The notes: generated by a model from the letters alone, not told the origin. 64,000 nucleotides of DNA from Mycobacterium shimoidei (GCA_002101905.1 LQPU01000025.1:209595-273594); one strand, 5' to 3'; shown: positions 16,918 through 26,592, numbered from the stretch's first letter. Translations and numbers: made by a program.

Positions 16918-17954
16918 AAATCGCCGGCACCGCAGTCAAATTCAGCATCGTTTCGTTGGTGCTGCTACTGATCACTGTCTCGATCGTCATCGTGTTCGGC
17001 CAGATGCGCTTCAACGAAGTCAACCACTACTCAGCGGAATTCAGCAATGGCAGCGGACTGCGTGCCGGTCAGTTCGTCCGCGCCTCCGGAGTGGAGGTCG
17101 GCAAGGTCAAAGCGGTACAGCTATTCGACGGGGGCAAGCGGGTGCGGGTGGACTTCGATGTCGACCGGTCGATACCGCTGTATCAGTCGACAACCGCGCA
17201 GATTCGCTACCTGAACCTGATCGGTGACCGCTACTTGGAACTCACTCGCGGACAGGGTGAGGGCGCTGACCGGGTGCTGCCGCCGGGCGGGTTCATTCCG
17301 CTGTCTCGAACCTCACCGGCGCTCGATCTCGACGCCCTGATCGGTGGGTTCAAGCCGCTGTTCAGAGCGCTCGACCCGGACAAGGTCAACACCATCGCGT
17401 CGGCGATCGTCACGGTGTTTCAGGGACAGGGCGGCACCATCAACGACATTCTGGACCAGACCGCCCAAGCCACTTCGCATATCGCCGAGCGGGATCAGGC
17501 GATCGGTGAGGTGATCAAGAACCTGAACATCGTGCTGGACACGACGGTCAAGCACCGCAAGGAATTCGATCAGACGGTCGACAACTTCGAGAAGCTGATC
17601 ACCGGCCTGCGTAACCACGCCGACCCGCTGGCCGCCGGCACCGCGAACATCAGCGACGCCGCCGGAACGGTGGCCGACCTGCTGGCCGACAACCGCGATC
17701 TGCTGCACAAGCAGATCGAGTACCTGCAGGCTATTCAGCAACCGCTGATCGACCAGAGCGATCAACTCAGCGATTTGATCCACAATTGGCCGACCGCGCT
17801 CAACCTGATCGGCCGCAGCATCGGCCTCTACGGCGACTGGGTCAACTTCTACGTCTGCGACGTCACGATCAAGTGGAACGGATTGCAGGCCGGCGGCCCG
17901 GTGCGCACGGTCAAGCTCTGGCAGCAACCCTCCGGCAGGTGCACGCCGCAATGA
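16914..17954 (+). CDS. mceB: MceB-type lipid-transport protein
   Basis: A 346-residue protein with an N-terminal membrane helix (FSIVSLVLLLITVSIVIVFG, about 9-28) and MCE domain (to about residue 120, with GLRAGQFVRASGVEVGKV). It then has a long helical region (DQTAQATSHIAERDQAIGEV, DNFEKLITGLRNHADPL). It ends with PSGRCTPQ and lacks a proline tail. It overlaps mceA and mceC by 4 nt each, consistent with stoichiometric production of needle subunits. The length fits MceB proteins (about 340-350). Confidence 0.94.
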   Translation: MKIAGTAVKFSIVSLVLLLITVSIVIVFGQMRFNEVNHYSAEFSNGSGLRAGQFVRASGVEVGKVKAVQLFDGGKRVRVDFDVDRSIPLYQSTTAQIRYLNLIGDRYLELTRGQGEGADRVLPPGGFIPLSRTSPALDLDALIGGFKPLFRALDPDKVNTIASAIVTVFQGQGGTINDILDQTAQATSHIAERDQAIGEVIKNLNIVLDTTVKHRKEFDQTVDNFEKLITGLRNHADPLAAGTANISDAAGTVADLLADNRDLLHKQIEYLQAIQQPLIDQSDQLSDLIHNWPTALNLIGRSIGLYGDWVNFYVCDVTIKWNGLQAGGPVRTVKLWQQPSGRCTPQ

Positions 17955-19489
17955 GAACACTCACCGAATTCAACCGTTTTCGCGTCGGGCTCGTCGGCGT
18001 GGTTGTGCTGGCGCTCGTCGTCGTTGTGGGCCAAAGCTTCACCAGCGTGCCGATGCTGTTCGCCAGCCCCAGCTACTACGGGCAGTTCGCCAATACAGGT
18101 CAACTGAGCAAAAACGACAAGGTCCGCATCACCGGGGTGGATGTCGGCACGGTGCAAGGACTCGAGCTCGACGGCGATCATGTGCTGATCAAATTCTCGA
18201 TCGGCGCCAACACCATCGGCACCGATAGCCGGCTGGCGATCAAGACCGACACCATTTTGGGTAAGAAGATACTCGAGATCGAGCCACGGGGAACCCAACC
18301 GTTGCGGCCGGGGGGCACATTGCCGCTGGGCCAAACAACCACGCCCTATCAGCTGTTCGACGCCGTCTTCGACGTCACCAAGGCCGCCACCGGCTGGGAC
18401 ACCGACACCGTCAAGCAATCACTGAACGTGTTGTCGCAGACGGTCAATCAGACCTACACGCACCTGAGCCCAGCCTTGGACGGGTTGGCAAAACTGTCCG
18501 ACACCATCGGCAAACGGGACGAGGAGATCAAGCATCTGCTTGCGCAGGCCAACAAGGTGGCCAGCGTGCTCGGTGACCGCAGCGAACAGATCAACCGGCT
18601 GTTGATCAACGCGAAAACCCTGCTGGCCGCGTTCAACGAACGGGGCCGGGCCATCGACGCGTTGCTGCACAATGTTTCCGCGTTCTCGGCGCAGGTGCAG
18701 GGGCTCATCAACGACAACCCGAACCTGAACTCTGCGCTCGAGCAGTTGCGGACGCTCAGCGACTTGCTGGTCGAGCGCAAAAACGACCTCGCTCAAGGTC
18801 TGCAGAATATCGGCCAATTCGCCGCGTCCCTGGGCGAATCCGTGGCATCGGGGCCGTACTTCAAGATTGTTCTGTCCAACCTGCTGCCGTACTGGATCAT
18901 GCAGCCATGGGTGGACGCCGCGTTCAAGAAGCGCGGCATCGACCCGGAAGACTTCTGGCGCAGCGCCGGGCTGCCCGCGTTCCGCTGGCCCGACCCCAAC
19001 GGCACCCGGTTCCCCAACGGCGCGCCGCCGCCCGCACCGCCGGTGCTCGAGGGGACCCCGGATCACCCCGGCCCGGCCGTCCCGCCCGGATCGGCGTGCT
19101 CGTACACACCGGCACCCGACGCGCTGCCGCGGCCTTGGAACCCGTTGCCGTGCGCGAACGTAGACGCCGGCCCGTTCGGCGGTAGCTTCCCGGCGCCGCT
19201 CGATGTGCAAACGTCGGACCCGAATCCGGAGGGTCTGCCGCCGACGCCGGGGATCCCGATTGCCGGGCGGCCCGGTGAGGCACCACCGAACGTGCCGGGC
19301 ACACCGGTGCCGATTGCGCCGGGGCCGCCCGGTGCGCGCAGCGAACCGCTGGGTCCGGCCGGTCCGCCGCCGCCGCCGTCGACGTTCGCCCCGGGGCTGC
19401 CACCTGGCCCGCCGGCGCCGCCGGGACCGGGCCCGCAGCTGCCCGCCCCATTCATCACACCCGGTGGAACGGGAGGTAGCCCGAGTTGA
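17951..19489 (+). CDS. mceC: MceC-type lipid-transport protein with proline-rich tail
   Basis: A 512-residue protein from the ATG at 17951, overlapping mceB by 4 nt. It has a membrane helix (VGLVGVVVLALVVVVGQSF, about 13-31), an MCE domain with NDKVRITGVDVGTVQGLEL, and a helical needle segment (QVQGLINDNPNLNSALEQL). Residues from about 345 to the end are highly Pro/Gly-rich (PPPAPPVLEG, GPPPPPSTFAPG), a feature of MceC/MceD proteins that may span or contact the cell wall. Two cysteines (CSYTPAP, PCANVDAG) could form a disulfide outside the membrane. Confidence 0.94.
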   Translation: MRTLTEFNRFRVGLVGVVVLALVVVVGQSFTSVPMLFASPSYYGQFANTGQLSKNDKVRITGVDVGTVQGLELDGDHVLIKFSIGANTIGTDSRLAIKTDTILGKKILEIEPRGTQPLRPGGTLPLGQTTTPYQLFDAVFDVTKAATGWDTDTVKQSLNVLSQTVNQTYTHLSPALDGLAKLSDTIGKRDEEIKHLLAQANKVASVLGDRSEQINRLLINAKTLLAAFNERGRAIDALLHNVSAFSAQVQGLINDNPNLNSALEQLRTLSDLLVERKNDLAQGLQNIGQFAASLGESVASGPYFKIVLSNLLPYWIMQPWVDAAFKKRGIDPEDFWRSAGLPAFRWPDPNGTRFPNGAPPPAPPVLEGTPDHPGPAVPPGSACSYTPAPDALPRPWNPLPCANVDAGPFGGSFPAPLDVQTSDPNPEGLPPTPGIPIAGRPGEAPPNVPGTPVPIAPGPPGARSEPLGPAGPPPPPSTFAPGLPPGPPAPPGPGPQLPAPFITPGGTGGSPS

Positions 19490-21048
19490 GCAGCATCTTC
19501 CCTACCCGCAGGCTGCGCCGGGCATCGGTGATCGGCGGAGTGCTCATTGCCGTGATCGTTCTGCTCGTCGGCTACGGCGGTTTGCGGCTCTACCACAAGT
19601 TGACCAACAACACTGTGGTCGCCTATTTCCCGGCAGCCAACGCACTCTATTCCGGGGACAAGGTCGTGATCCTTGGCATCCGCGTGGGTTCGGTCGACAA
19701 GGTCGAGCCGGCCGGCGACAAGATGAAGGTGACGTTTCACTACGCCAACAAATACAAGGTGCCCGCCAACGCCTCCGCGGTGATCATCAATCCGACCGTG
19801 GTGGCCTCACGCAACATTGCGTTGGAGCCACCCTACCGAGGCGGCCCGGTGCTCGCCGACAACGCAGTCATCCCGATCGAGCGCACCGGCGTGCCCACCG
19901 AGTTCGACGAATTACGTAGCAGCGTAGCCAATATCATCGACAAACTCGGTCCGACGCCCGAACAGCCTAAGGGCCCGTTCGGTGAATTCATCGAGTCCTA
20001 CGCCGACGGGCTGGCCGGCAAGGGCAAACAGATCAGCACCACGCTGGACAGCCTGTCGCAGGCCTTGACCGCGCTCAACGAGGGACGCGGCGACTTCTTC
20101 GCGGTGGCACGCAGCCTGGCGCTGTTCGTCAACGCCCTGCACAAAGACAGCCGCCAGTTCGTCGCATTGAACGACAACCTCGCGCAGTTCACTTCTAGGT
20201 TGGCCAAATCCGACCGGGACCTCGCCGACGCGATACAGCAATTCGACAGTCTGATCGGCACACTGCGCCCGTTCTTGGACAAGAACCGCGAGGTGTTGGC
20301 GCACGATGTCGACAACCTCGCCGACCTGACCACCACGCTGGTCCAACCCGAGCCACTCAATGGTTTGGAGACCGCCCTGCACGTGCTGCCGACGCTGCAG
20401 GCGAATCTCAACGGGATCTATCACCCGTCGCACGGCGCGGTCATGTCCATTCCGGCGATCCCGAACTTCTCCAACCCAATGCAGTTCTTCTGCAGCATGA
20501 TTCAGGCCGGTAGCCGACTCGGCTATCAAGAATCGGCGGAATTGTGTGCGCAATACCTGGCGCCGATTCTGGATGCGATCAAGTTCAACTATCTGCCGTT
20601 CGGGTTGAATCTGTTCAGCACCGCCGAGACGCTGCCGAAGCACGTCGCCTATTCCGAGCCACGGCTACAGCCGCCGCCCGGCTACAAGGACACCACCGTG
20701 CCCGGGATCTGGGTGCCCGATACCCCGTTGTCGCACCGCAACACTCAGCCCGGCTGGGTTGTCGCACCGGGTATGCAGGGCACCCAGGTGGGGCCGATCA
20801 CGGCGGGGCTGTTGACCGCCGAATCTCTGGCCGAGCTGATGGGCGGCCCTGACATCGAGCCGCCACAATCAGGGTTGCAAACCCCGCCGGGACCGCCCAA
20901 CGCCTACGACGAGTACCCCGTCGTGCCGCCGATCGGTGTGTCGGCCCCGCAGGTGCCGGTCCCGCCACCGCCGCCGGGACCCGAGGTGATCCCGGGCCCG
21001 GTCGCGCCGACGCCCGCGCCTGCGCTACCCGCGGAGGCCGGATCATGA
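19486..21048 (+). CDS. mceD: MceD-type lipid-transport protein
   Basis: A 520-residue protein read from a TTG at 19486 that overlaps the mceC TGA; GGGAGG just upstream supports it. It has an N-terminal membrane helix (VIGGVLIAVIVLLVGYGGL), an MCE domain (SGDKVVILGIRVGSVDKVEP) and a long coiled region (LDSLSQALTALNEGRGDF to FLDKNREVLAHDVDNLADL). A Pro-rich tail (VPVPPPPPGPEVIPG) follows. Rare TTG initiation may tune its level relative to the other subunits. It overlaps mceE by 4 nt. Confidence 0.93.
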   Translation: MSSIFPTRRLRRASVIGGVLIAVIVLLVGYGGLRLYHKLTNNTVVAYFPAANALYSGDKVVILGIRVGSVDKVEPAGDKMKVTFHYANKYKVPANASAVIINPTVVASRNIALEPPYRGGPVLADNAVIPIERTGVPTEFDELRSSVANIIDKLGPTPEQPKGPFGEFIESYADGLAGKGKQISTTLDSLSQALTALNEGRGDFFAVARSLALFVNALHKDSRQFVALNDNLAQFTSRLAKSDRDLADAIQQFDSLIGTLRPFLDKNREVLAHDVDNLADLTTTLVQPEPLNGLETALHVLPTLQANLNGIYHPSHGAVMSIPAIPNFSNPMQFFCSMIQAGSRLGYQESAELCAQYLAPILDAIKFNYLPFGLNLFSTAETLPKHVAYSEPRLQPPPGYKDTTVPGIWVPDTPLSHRNTQPGWVVAPGMQGTQVGPITAGLLTAESLAELMGGPDIEPPQSGLQTPPGPPNAYDEYPVVPPIGVSAPQVPVPPPPPGPEVIPGPVAPTPAPALPAEAGS

Positions 21049-22199
21049 GCGGACAACGCCGTCGAATCCGGCCCCGGCAGGGCCTGGCGCTACTGCTGGC
21101 CGCTGTGACGCTGTCGTCGTGCGCGAATTGGCGTGGGATTGCGAATGTTCCGATGCCCGGCGGCCCGGGCACCGGCCCCGGCTCCTACACCGTGTATGTG
21201 CAGATGCCGGACACGCTGGCTCTCAACGAGAACAGCCGGGTGCGGGTGGCCGACGTGTTCGTGGGCACGGTGCGGTCGATCAGATTGAAGAACTGGGTGG
21301 CCACGCTGACCCTGGGTCTGAACAAGAACGTCAAGCTTCCCAAGAACGCCACCGCCAGGATCGGGCAGACCAGCCTGCTGGGTTCGCAGCATGTCGAACT
21401 GGCCGCGCCGGCCAACCCGTCCCCGCAGCTGCTGCACGACGGCGACACCATCCCACTGGCCAATTCATCCACGTACCCCACGACCGAACAGACGCTGGCC
21501 AGTTTCGCGCTGGTCCTGCGTGGCGGCGGCATCCCGAACCTCGAAGTCGTGCAAAACGAGGTCTACAACGTCGTCAACGGTCGGGCCGAGCAGATCCGCG
21601 CCTTCCTTTCCAAGCTGGACACCTTTACCGCCCGGCTCAACGAGCAACGCGACGACATCACCCGAGCCATCGATTCCACCAACCGACTGTTGGAATATGT
21701 AGCTTCCCGCTCGCAGGTCCTGGATCGGGTACTCACCGAATTCCCGCCGCTGATAAAGCATTTCGACGAGAAGCAACGTCTTCTGATCGATGCGGTCGAC
21801 GCGGTGGGCCGGCTCAGCCAGGTTGCCGACCAGTACCTGTCCGCGTCGCGAAGTGACATTCACTCCGATCTGCTGTCGCTGCAGTGTCCGTCACGCGAGC
21901 TCGGCCGTGCCGCACCGTATCTGATTCGCGCACTCAAACTGATTCTCGCCCAGCCGTTCGATGTCGACTCCGTGCCGAAGTCGTTCCGCGGTGACTACTT
22001 CAACCTGTCGCTGACCGCAGACCTGACCCTCAGCTCAGTCGACAACGCAGTGCTCACCGGGACCGGATTCTCCGGAGCGCTGCGCGCGCTCGAGCAGGCC
22101 TATGGCCGCGATCCCGAAACGATGATTCCCGACGTCCGTTACACATCCAACCCCAACGACGCACCCGGGGGGCCACTGGTGGAGCGGGCACAATGCTGA
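21045..22199 (+). CDS. mceE: MceE-type lipoprotein (LprK-like)
   Basis: A 384-residue protein whose signal peptide ends in the lipobox LSSC (Cys26), so it should be lipid-anchored on the outer face of the membrane, as MceE proteins are. The MCE domain follows (NENSRVRVADVFVGTVRSI, residues about 62-80), then helical needle sequence (RAFLSKLDTFTARLNEQRD; RLLIDAVDAVGRLSQVADQ split here). A conserved CPSRELG motif lies in the C-terminal part. It overlaps both mceD (4 nt) and mceF (7 nt). Length fits the family. Confidence 0.94.
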   Translation: MSGQRRRIRPRQGLALLLAAVTLSSCANWRGIANVPMPGGPGTGPGSYTVYVQMPDTLALNENSRVRVADVFVGTVRSIRLKNWVATLTLGLNKNVKLPKNATARIGQTSLLGSQHVELAAPANPSPQLLHDGDTIPLANSSTYPTTEQTLASFALVLRGGGIPNLEVVQNEVYNVVNGRAEQIRAFLSKLDTFTARLNEQRDDITRAIDSTNRLLEYVASRSQVLDRVLTEFPPLIKHFDEKQRLLIDAVDAVGRLSQVADQYLSASRSDIHSDLLSLQCPSRELGRAAPYLIRALKLILAQPFDVDSVPKSFRGDYFNLSLTADLTLSSVDNAVLTGTGFSGALRALEQAYGRDPETMIPDVRYTSNPNDAPGGPLVERAQC

Positions 22200-23740
22200 C
22201 CCGATTCATCAAACGCCAGCTGGTCCTGTTCGGCGTACTCACCGCGATCACGGCGGTGGTGCTGGGCGGGTATTATCTGCGGCTGCCGAGCGCGATGGGG
22301 ATCGGGCAGTACACGCTGAAGGTCAATCTGCCGGTATCGGGCGGCCTTTACAAAACGGCCAACGTGACCTACCGCGGCGAAACCATCGGCAAGGTCACCG
22401 CCGTCGTGCCGACCGAGACGGGCGTGCAGGCCACGATGAGAATTGCCAGCCGGTACAAGATCCCGATCGACGCGTCGGCCAACGTGCATTCGGTGTCGGC
22501 GCTCGGCGAACAGTATGTGGACCTGGTGTCGGAGGGCAATCCGGGCAAATACTTCTCGTCCGGACAGACCATCACCAAGAGCACCGTGCCCACCGACATC
22601 GGGCCCGCGCTGGACGCTGCCAACCGCGGGTTGGCTGTGCTGCCCCGGGACAAGATCTCGGTGCTGCTCGACGAGACGGCTCAGGCGGTCGGCGGGCTCG
22701 GGCCCGCGCTGCAACGGCTTGTCGACGCAACCCAGGCCATTGCCAGCGACTTCAAGAGCAACATCGGCGACATCGACGACATCATCGAAAACGCGGGACC
22801 GATCCTGGACAGTCAGGTCGACTCGGGCGAGGCGATCAAGCGCTGGTCGCACAACCTGGACATCCTGGCCGCGCAGGCCGCAGAACAAGACCAGCACGTG
22901 CAAAGCATCCTCAGCCAAGGTGCGCCCACCGCCGACCAGATCAATTCGGTGTTCGGCGACATTCGCGAATCGCTGCCGCAGACACTGGCGAATCTGGCGA
23001 TCGTGCTCGACATGCTCAAGCGCTACCACAAAAACGTCGAGCAGCTGCTGGTCGCCTATCCGCAGGGCGCGGCGGCCGCCCAGACCGTGACGGTGGCTTT
23101 TCCCGGCTACGCGTCGCTGGACAACGCGCTGACCATCAACCAGCCGCCACCGTGTCTGACCGGCTTTGTGCCGGCGTCCGAGTGGCGATCTCCGGCCGAC
23201 ACCAGCCTGCGACCGCTGCCGTCCGGAACATATTGCAAGATCCCGCAGGACACTCCGGCCAATGTTGTGCGCGGGGCGCGCAACATCCCATGCGTCGACG
23301 TCCCCGGCAAACGTGCTGCGACACCGCGGGAGTGCCGCGACCCCAACCCGTACGTTCCACTGGGAACCAACCCCTGGTACGGCGACCCGAACCAAATCCG
23401 CAACTGTCCCGCGCCCGGTGCGCGCTGCGACCAGCCGGTGAATCCCGGTCAGGTGATACCCGCGCCGTCGGTCAACACCGGCCTGAACCCCGCGCCCGCC
23501 GACCAAGTAACGCCGACACCGCCGCCCGTCAACGACCCGCTGCAACGCCCCGGTTCGGGCACCGTGCAGTGCAATGGGCAGCAGCCAAATCCGTGCGTCT
23601 ATATCCCCGGCGAGCTGCCCAGGGCCGTCTACAGTCCGCAGAGCGGTGAACTGGTAGGGCCCGACGGCGTCAGGTATTCGGTCGAGAATTCACGTGGAAC
23701 AGGAGACGACGGCTGGAAGGAGATGCTGGCGCCCCGCTAG
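22193..23740 (+). CDS. mceF: MceF-type lipid-transport protein
   Basis: A 515-residue protein with an N-terminal membrane helix (LVLFGVLTAITAVVLGGYYL, about 10-29), the MCE domain with YKTANVTYRGETIGKV, and a needle helix region (DFKSNIGDIDDIIENAGPI). A cysteine-containing C-terminal region has a Pro-rich stretch (TPTPPPVNDPLQRPG). It closes the operon; no mce-associated (mas) genes follow, unlike in mce1, mce3 and mce4 operons of M. tuberculosis. The gene ends 86 nt before the universal stress gene. Confidence 0.94.
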   Translation: MLTRFIKRQLVLFGVLTAITAVVLGGYYLRLPSAMGIGQYTLKVNLPVSGGLYKTANVTYRGETIGKVTAVVPTETGVQATMRIASRYKIPIDASANVHSVSALGEQYVDLVSEGNPGKYFSSGQTITKSTVPTDIGPALDAANRGLAVLPRDKISVLLDETAQAVGGLGPALQRLVDATQAIASDFKSNIGDIDDIIENAGPILDSQVDSGEAIKRWSHNLDILAAQAAEQDQHVQSILSQGAPTADQINSVFGDIRESLPQTLANLAIVLDMLKRYHKNVEQLLVAYPQGAAAAQTVTVAFPGYASLDNALTINQPPPCLTGFVPASEWRSPADTSLRPLPSGTYCKIPQDTPANVVRGARNIPCVDVPGKRAATPRECRDPNPYVPLGTNPWYGDPNQIRNCPAPGARCDQPVNPGQVIPAPSVNTGLNPAPADQVTPTPPPVNDPLQRPGSGTVQCNGQQPNPCVYIPGELPRAVYSPQSGELVGPDGVRYSVENSRGTGDDGWKEMLAPR

Positions 23741-23826
23741 CCTGCGTTTCACGGAATATTCGGGCTCGCGCGCATCGGGGCGTTAGGGTCTTGGACAGGC
23801 GTTGGCAATGAGGCCGGAGGGCAGAC

Positions 23827-24279
23827 ATGACCGCCTATCAGACCGTAGTAGTCGGCACGGACGGCTCGGAATCCTCGCTACGTGCGGTCGCCCGTGCGGG
23901 CGCGATTGCCGCCGAGTCGGACGCGAGGCTCGTTCTTGCCACCGGATACGTGCCCCAGAAGACGGATACGCGCGCCGCCGACATCCTCGGCGACGAGGCG
24001 TACAAGGTGCAGGGCGCCGCCCCGGTTTACGACCTGTTGCGCGACGCTCGTGAGCGGGCCAAGGCGGCCGGCGCAACCAAGATCGAGGAGCGGGCGATCC
24101 AGGGCGCCCCGGTAGACGCGCTGGTCGACCTCGCCGAGGAAGTCGGCGCGGATTTGCTGGTCGTCGGAAACGTCGGGCTCGACGCGCGCTCTGCCATCGT
24201 GGCCCGGATGTTCTCGATTCCCGGAAGTGTCGCCAGCCGGTCCAAGGTCGATGTGCTGATCGTGCACACCAGCGGCTGA
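23827..24279 (+). CDS. Universal stress protein (UspA fold)
   Basis: A 150-residue single-domain USP. It starts with the family strand QTVVVGTDGSESS (Asp in the ATP pocket at residue 13), has a mid-protein VDALVDLAEEVGADLLVVGN and the C-terminal glycine loop GNVG...GSVASRSKVDVLIVHT typical of ATP-binding USPs. Function is inferred as adenine-nucleotide binding and stress adaptation. It is 86 nt downstream of mceF on the same strand and 5 nt upstream of the NTF2-like gene, so it may share a transcript with the latter. Confidence 0.9.
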   Translation: MTAYQTVVVGTDGSESSLRAVARAGAIAAESDARLVLATGYVPQKTDTRAADILGDEAYKVQGAAPVYDLLRDARERAKAAGATKIEERAIQGAPVDALVDLAEEVGADLLVVGNVGLDARSAIVARMFSIPGSVASRSKVDVLIVHTSG

Positions 24280-24284
24280 AAGCC

Positions 24285-24866
24285 ATGGGCCGGTTCGACA
24301 TTCCGGACATCGACACTCTGCGCGCTCGAGAGAAGCTCGTCCTCGATCACTTCCATGACGAGGTCGCCCAGCGGTGGGACGACGTGCTGGCCACCTTCCC
24401 TGTCCCGCACTATGAATTGATTCCGACCCTCACGGTGCACGACGGACAGGCAGAGGTGCGGCGCTATTACCACGACACCCGGGTGGCCTTCCCCGACCAG
24501 CACCACGAGATCATCGCGCTGCGCCACAGCGCCGACGCTGTCGTCGTCGAGTTCTGGTTGCTCGGCACCCATCTGGGACCGCTCGGTGCGCTGCCGCCGA
24601 CCGGGCAGCAGTTCCGGGTGCGGATGAGCGCCTATTTCGTCTTCGACGCTGATGAGAATCTGGTGTGCGAGCGCATCTACTTCGACACCTTGACCATGCT
24701 CAAGCAACTGCTCGGCGGCCTGAGCCTCAAGGATCCCCGCTCGTGGCCCAAGCTGGTGCGGGCGTTGCGCGCTGTCGCGACCATGTCCGGCGCACCTGAC
24801 CCGCGGCTGCTGAGCACCACGCCGCCGGATCTGAACGGTCAGCCCGGGCGAGACTCCTCCAGATAG
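24285..24866 (+). CDS. NTF2/SnoaL-like domain protein
   Basis: A 193-residue cone-fold protein. The helix LDHFHDEVAQRWDDVLATF, the strand region with PHYELIPTLTVHDGQAEVRRYYHD and the beta-sheet segment FRVRMSAYFVFDADENLVCERIYFD (split here) are characteristic of SnoaL-like polyketide-cyclase/ketosteroid-isomerase-like proteins. The Asp/His residues in the cavity could act in acid-base chemistry or ligand binding. It is 5 nt downstream of the USP gene and its 3' end overlaps the convergent TetR gene by 28 nt. The substrate is unknown. Confidence 0.75.
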   Translation: MGRFDIPDIDTLRAREKLVLDHFHDEVAQRWDDVLATFPVPHYELIPTLTVHDGQAEVRRYYHDTRVAFPDQHHEIIALRHSADAVVVEFWLLGTHLGPLGALPPTGQQFRVRMSAYFVFDADENLVCERIYFDTLTMLKQLLGGLSLKDPRSWPKLVRALRAVATMSGAPDPRLLSTTPPDLNGQPGRDSSR

Positions 24867-25477
24867 GTTGCCAGAGCGTTGATCAATCCTTGGCGGGCCT
24901 CGTCGAGGTCGGCATAAGAACCGAGTTGGCGTTCGGAGACCAGCCCGCGCATCGCGCCGGGGATGAGGGTGGCAACCTCGCGGACACGTTGGGGGTCGAC
25001 ACCTAAGTCCGCGAAAGCGTTCTGGCAGGTTTCCTGCCAACTCTTACCCCAGGAGAACAGTTCGGCAGCGGTGCGCGGGTAGAGACGCTCCAGCTCTTTG
25101 TAGTCCCGCGGCAGCGCGGCCCGCAGATTTTCAATCGCGCGGGAATCCTCTGAGGCCAGCCCACGATAGAGCGTGTCGATGATCGCGCCGACACGCTCGC
25201 GCAGCGGCGCGTCGGATTCGACGTTCGCCAACGCCGAGATCGTCGCGTCGCGCCGCTCGGCGGTGCGGTGCAGCACCGCGGCCCAGAAGCCGTCGACGTC
25301 GCCGAACTGGTACTGGACCGCCCCCCAGGTCGCCCCGCTTTCCTTGGCGATCCGGCTGGCCGACACCGCAGCAGGGTCGCCCGAGGCAAGCGAACGCACC
25401 GCCGCATCGAGCATGTTCTGCCGGGTGGCCAGTCCGCGCTTGTTGCTCCGACGCTGCCGCGCCTCCGCCGGTGTCAC
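24839..25477 (-). CDS. TetR-family regulator, divergent from Rieske oxygenase
   Basis: A 212-residue regulator read from a GTG at 25477. The N-terminus is basic (ARQRRSNKRGLATRQNML) and the helix-turn-helix shows SASRIAKESGATWGAVQYQFGDVDGFW, a TetR recognition helix. The C-terminal ligand domain has the WGKSWQETCQNAFADLGVD helix. A 20-bp palindrome (25481-25500) starts only 3 nt upstream of its start codon and lies in the 89-nt gap to the divergent Rieske gene, so it probably represses both. The 3' end overlaps the NTF2-like gene by 28 nt. Confidence 0.88.
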   Translation of the reverse strand: MTPAEARQRRSNKRGLATRQNMLDAAVRSLASGDPAAVSASRIAKESGATWGAVQYQFGDVDGFWAAVLHRTAERRDATISALANVESDAPLRERVGAIIDTLYRGLASEDSRAIENLRAALPRDYKELERLYPRTAAELFSWGKSWQETCQNAFADLGVDPQRVREVATLIPGAMRGLVSERQLGSYADLDEARQGLINALATYLEESRPG

Positions 25478-25480
25478 AAA

Positions 25481-25500
25481 TTCATAGTACCCTCTATGAA
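25481..25500. promoter_or_regulatory. TetR operator between divergent TetR and Rieske genes
   Basis: TTCATAG (25481-25487) and CTATGAA (25494-25500) are perfect inverted half-sites around a 6-nt spacer. The site abuts the GTG of the TetR gene and is 66 nt before the oxygenase ATG, the expected location for an autoregulated TetR switch. Confidence 0.65.
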
Positions 25501-25566
25501 CTTGCTGCTGAACGAACTACTATTCCTGGCGTCGCCTGTTAACAACCGCAGGAAGGACCAGCTCAC

Positions 25567-26592
25567 ATGGCCAAGCCGCCGCTGTCGATGAAACCGACAG
25601 GCTGGTTCCAAATCGCATGGTCCGACGAGATCGGGGTCGGCGCCGTCCACAAGATGAAGTACTTCGGCCAGGAGATGGTGGCCTGGCGGGCCGAGTCAGG
25701 ACAGTTGACCGTCATGAATGCCTACTGCGAGCACCTCGGCGCTCATTTGGGCTACGGCGGCAAAGTCGTCGGCGAGGTGCTGCAGTGCCCATTTCACGGC
25801 TGGCAGTGGAACCAGCAGGGACGCAACGTGTGCATCCCGTACCAGGACCGGCCCAACCGCGGCCGGCGCATCCGCACCTACCCGGTCGTCGAGCGCAACG
25901 AGTCGGTCTACATCTGGCATGACGTCGAGGCGCGCGCGCCGTTCTTCGAAGTGCCCGATGTATTCGCCGATTTCGCCGACGGTGCCAGCGCGGCCGATTA
26001 CTACCCACAGCAGCGCCTCTACGAGCCCGGCCTGGAATTGCACCCGCAGTACGTGCTGGAGAACGGTGTGGATTTCGCCCATTTCAAGTATGTGCACAAC
26101 ACCCCGATCGTGCCGGTGTTCACCCGCCACGACTTCGACGAGCCGGTGTCTTACGTCGACTTCACCATCACCTTCGAAGGTGACGACGCCCAGTCGATCG
26201 AGGACGTCAACAGCGGCGTCGAGGCCATCAACGGCGGTCTCGGCGTCGCGGTGACCAAAAGCTGGGGCATGGTCGACAACCGCACCATCTCCGCGATCAC
26301 CCCGGTCGACGAGTCCACCTCCGATGTGCGGTTCATGGTCTACATCGGCCGGCGCCACGGCAAGGATCCGGTCCGGGCGTTGTCCCGGGCAAAAGAGGTT
26401 GGGCGCGAGGTGATTCGGCAGTTCGAACAGGACATCGAAATATGGCGACACCAGCGCTACTCGGATCCGCCGGGCCTGACCACCGATGAGTACAAAGGCT
26501 TCACCGCAATTCGCAAGTGGGCGAAGCAGTTCTATCCCGACGGTATCGGCGGCAGCGCAGCCGAAGTGTACGCGGCATCGCAGAAAGGCTGA
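25567..26592 (+). CDS. Rieske [2Fe-2S] non-heme iron oxygenase (KshA-like)
   Basis: A 341-residue terminal oxygenase. The N-terminal Rieske domain binds [2Fe-2S] through Cys54/His56 (CEH) and Cys74/His77 (CPFH). The C-terminal catalytic domain has the mononuclear-iron facial triad region DFAHFKYVH with Asp169, His172 and His177. Overall layout and length resemble KshA-type steroid 9-alpha-hydroxylases and related aliphatic-ring hydroxylases. A reductase partner is not in the window. It is followed after 6 nt by the DapB-like gene and faces a TetR gene across an apparent operator, so expression is probably substrate-induced. Confidence 0.88.
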   Translation: MAKPPLSMKPTGWFQIAWSDEIGVGAVHKMKYFGQEMVAWRAESGQLTVMNAYCEHLGAHLGYGGKVVGEVLQCPFHGWQWNQQGRNVCIPYQDRPNRGRRIRTYPVVERNESVYIWHDVEARAPFFEVPDVFADFADGASAADYYPQQRLYEPGLELHPQYVLENGVDFAHFKYVHNTPIVPVFTRHDFDEPVSYVDFTITFEGDDAQSIEDVNSGVEAINGGLGVAVTKSWGMVDNRTISAITPVDESTSDVRFMVYIGRRHGKDPVRALSRAKEVGREVIRQFEQDIEIWRHQRYSDPPGLTTDEYKGFTAIRKWAKQFYPDGIGGSAAEVYAASQKG

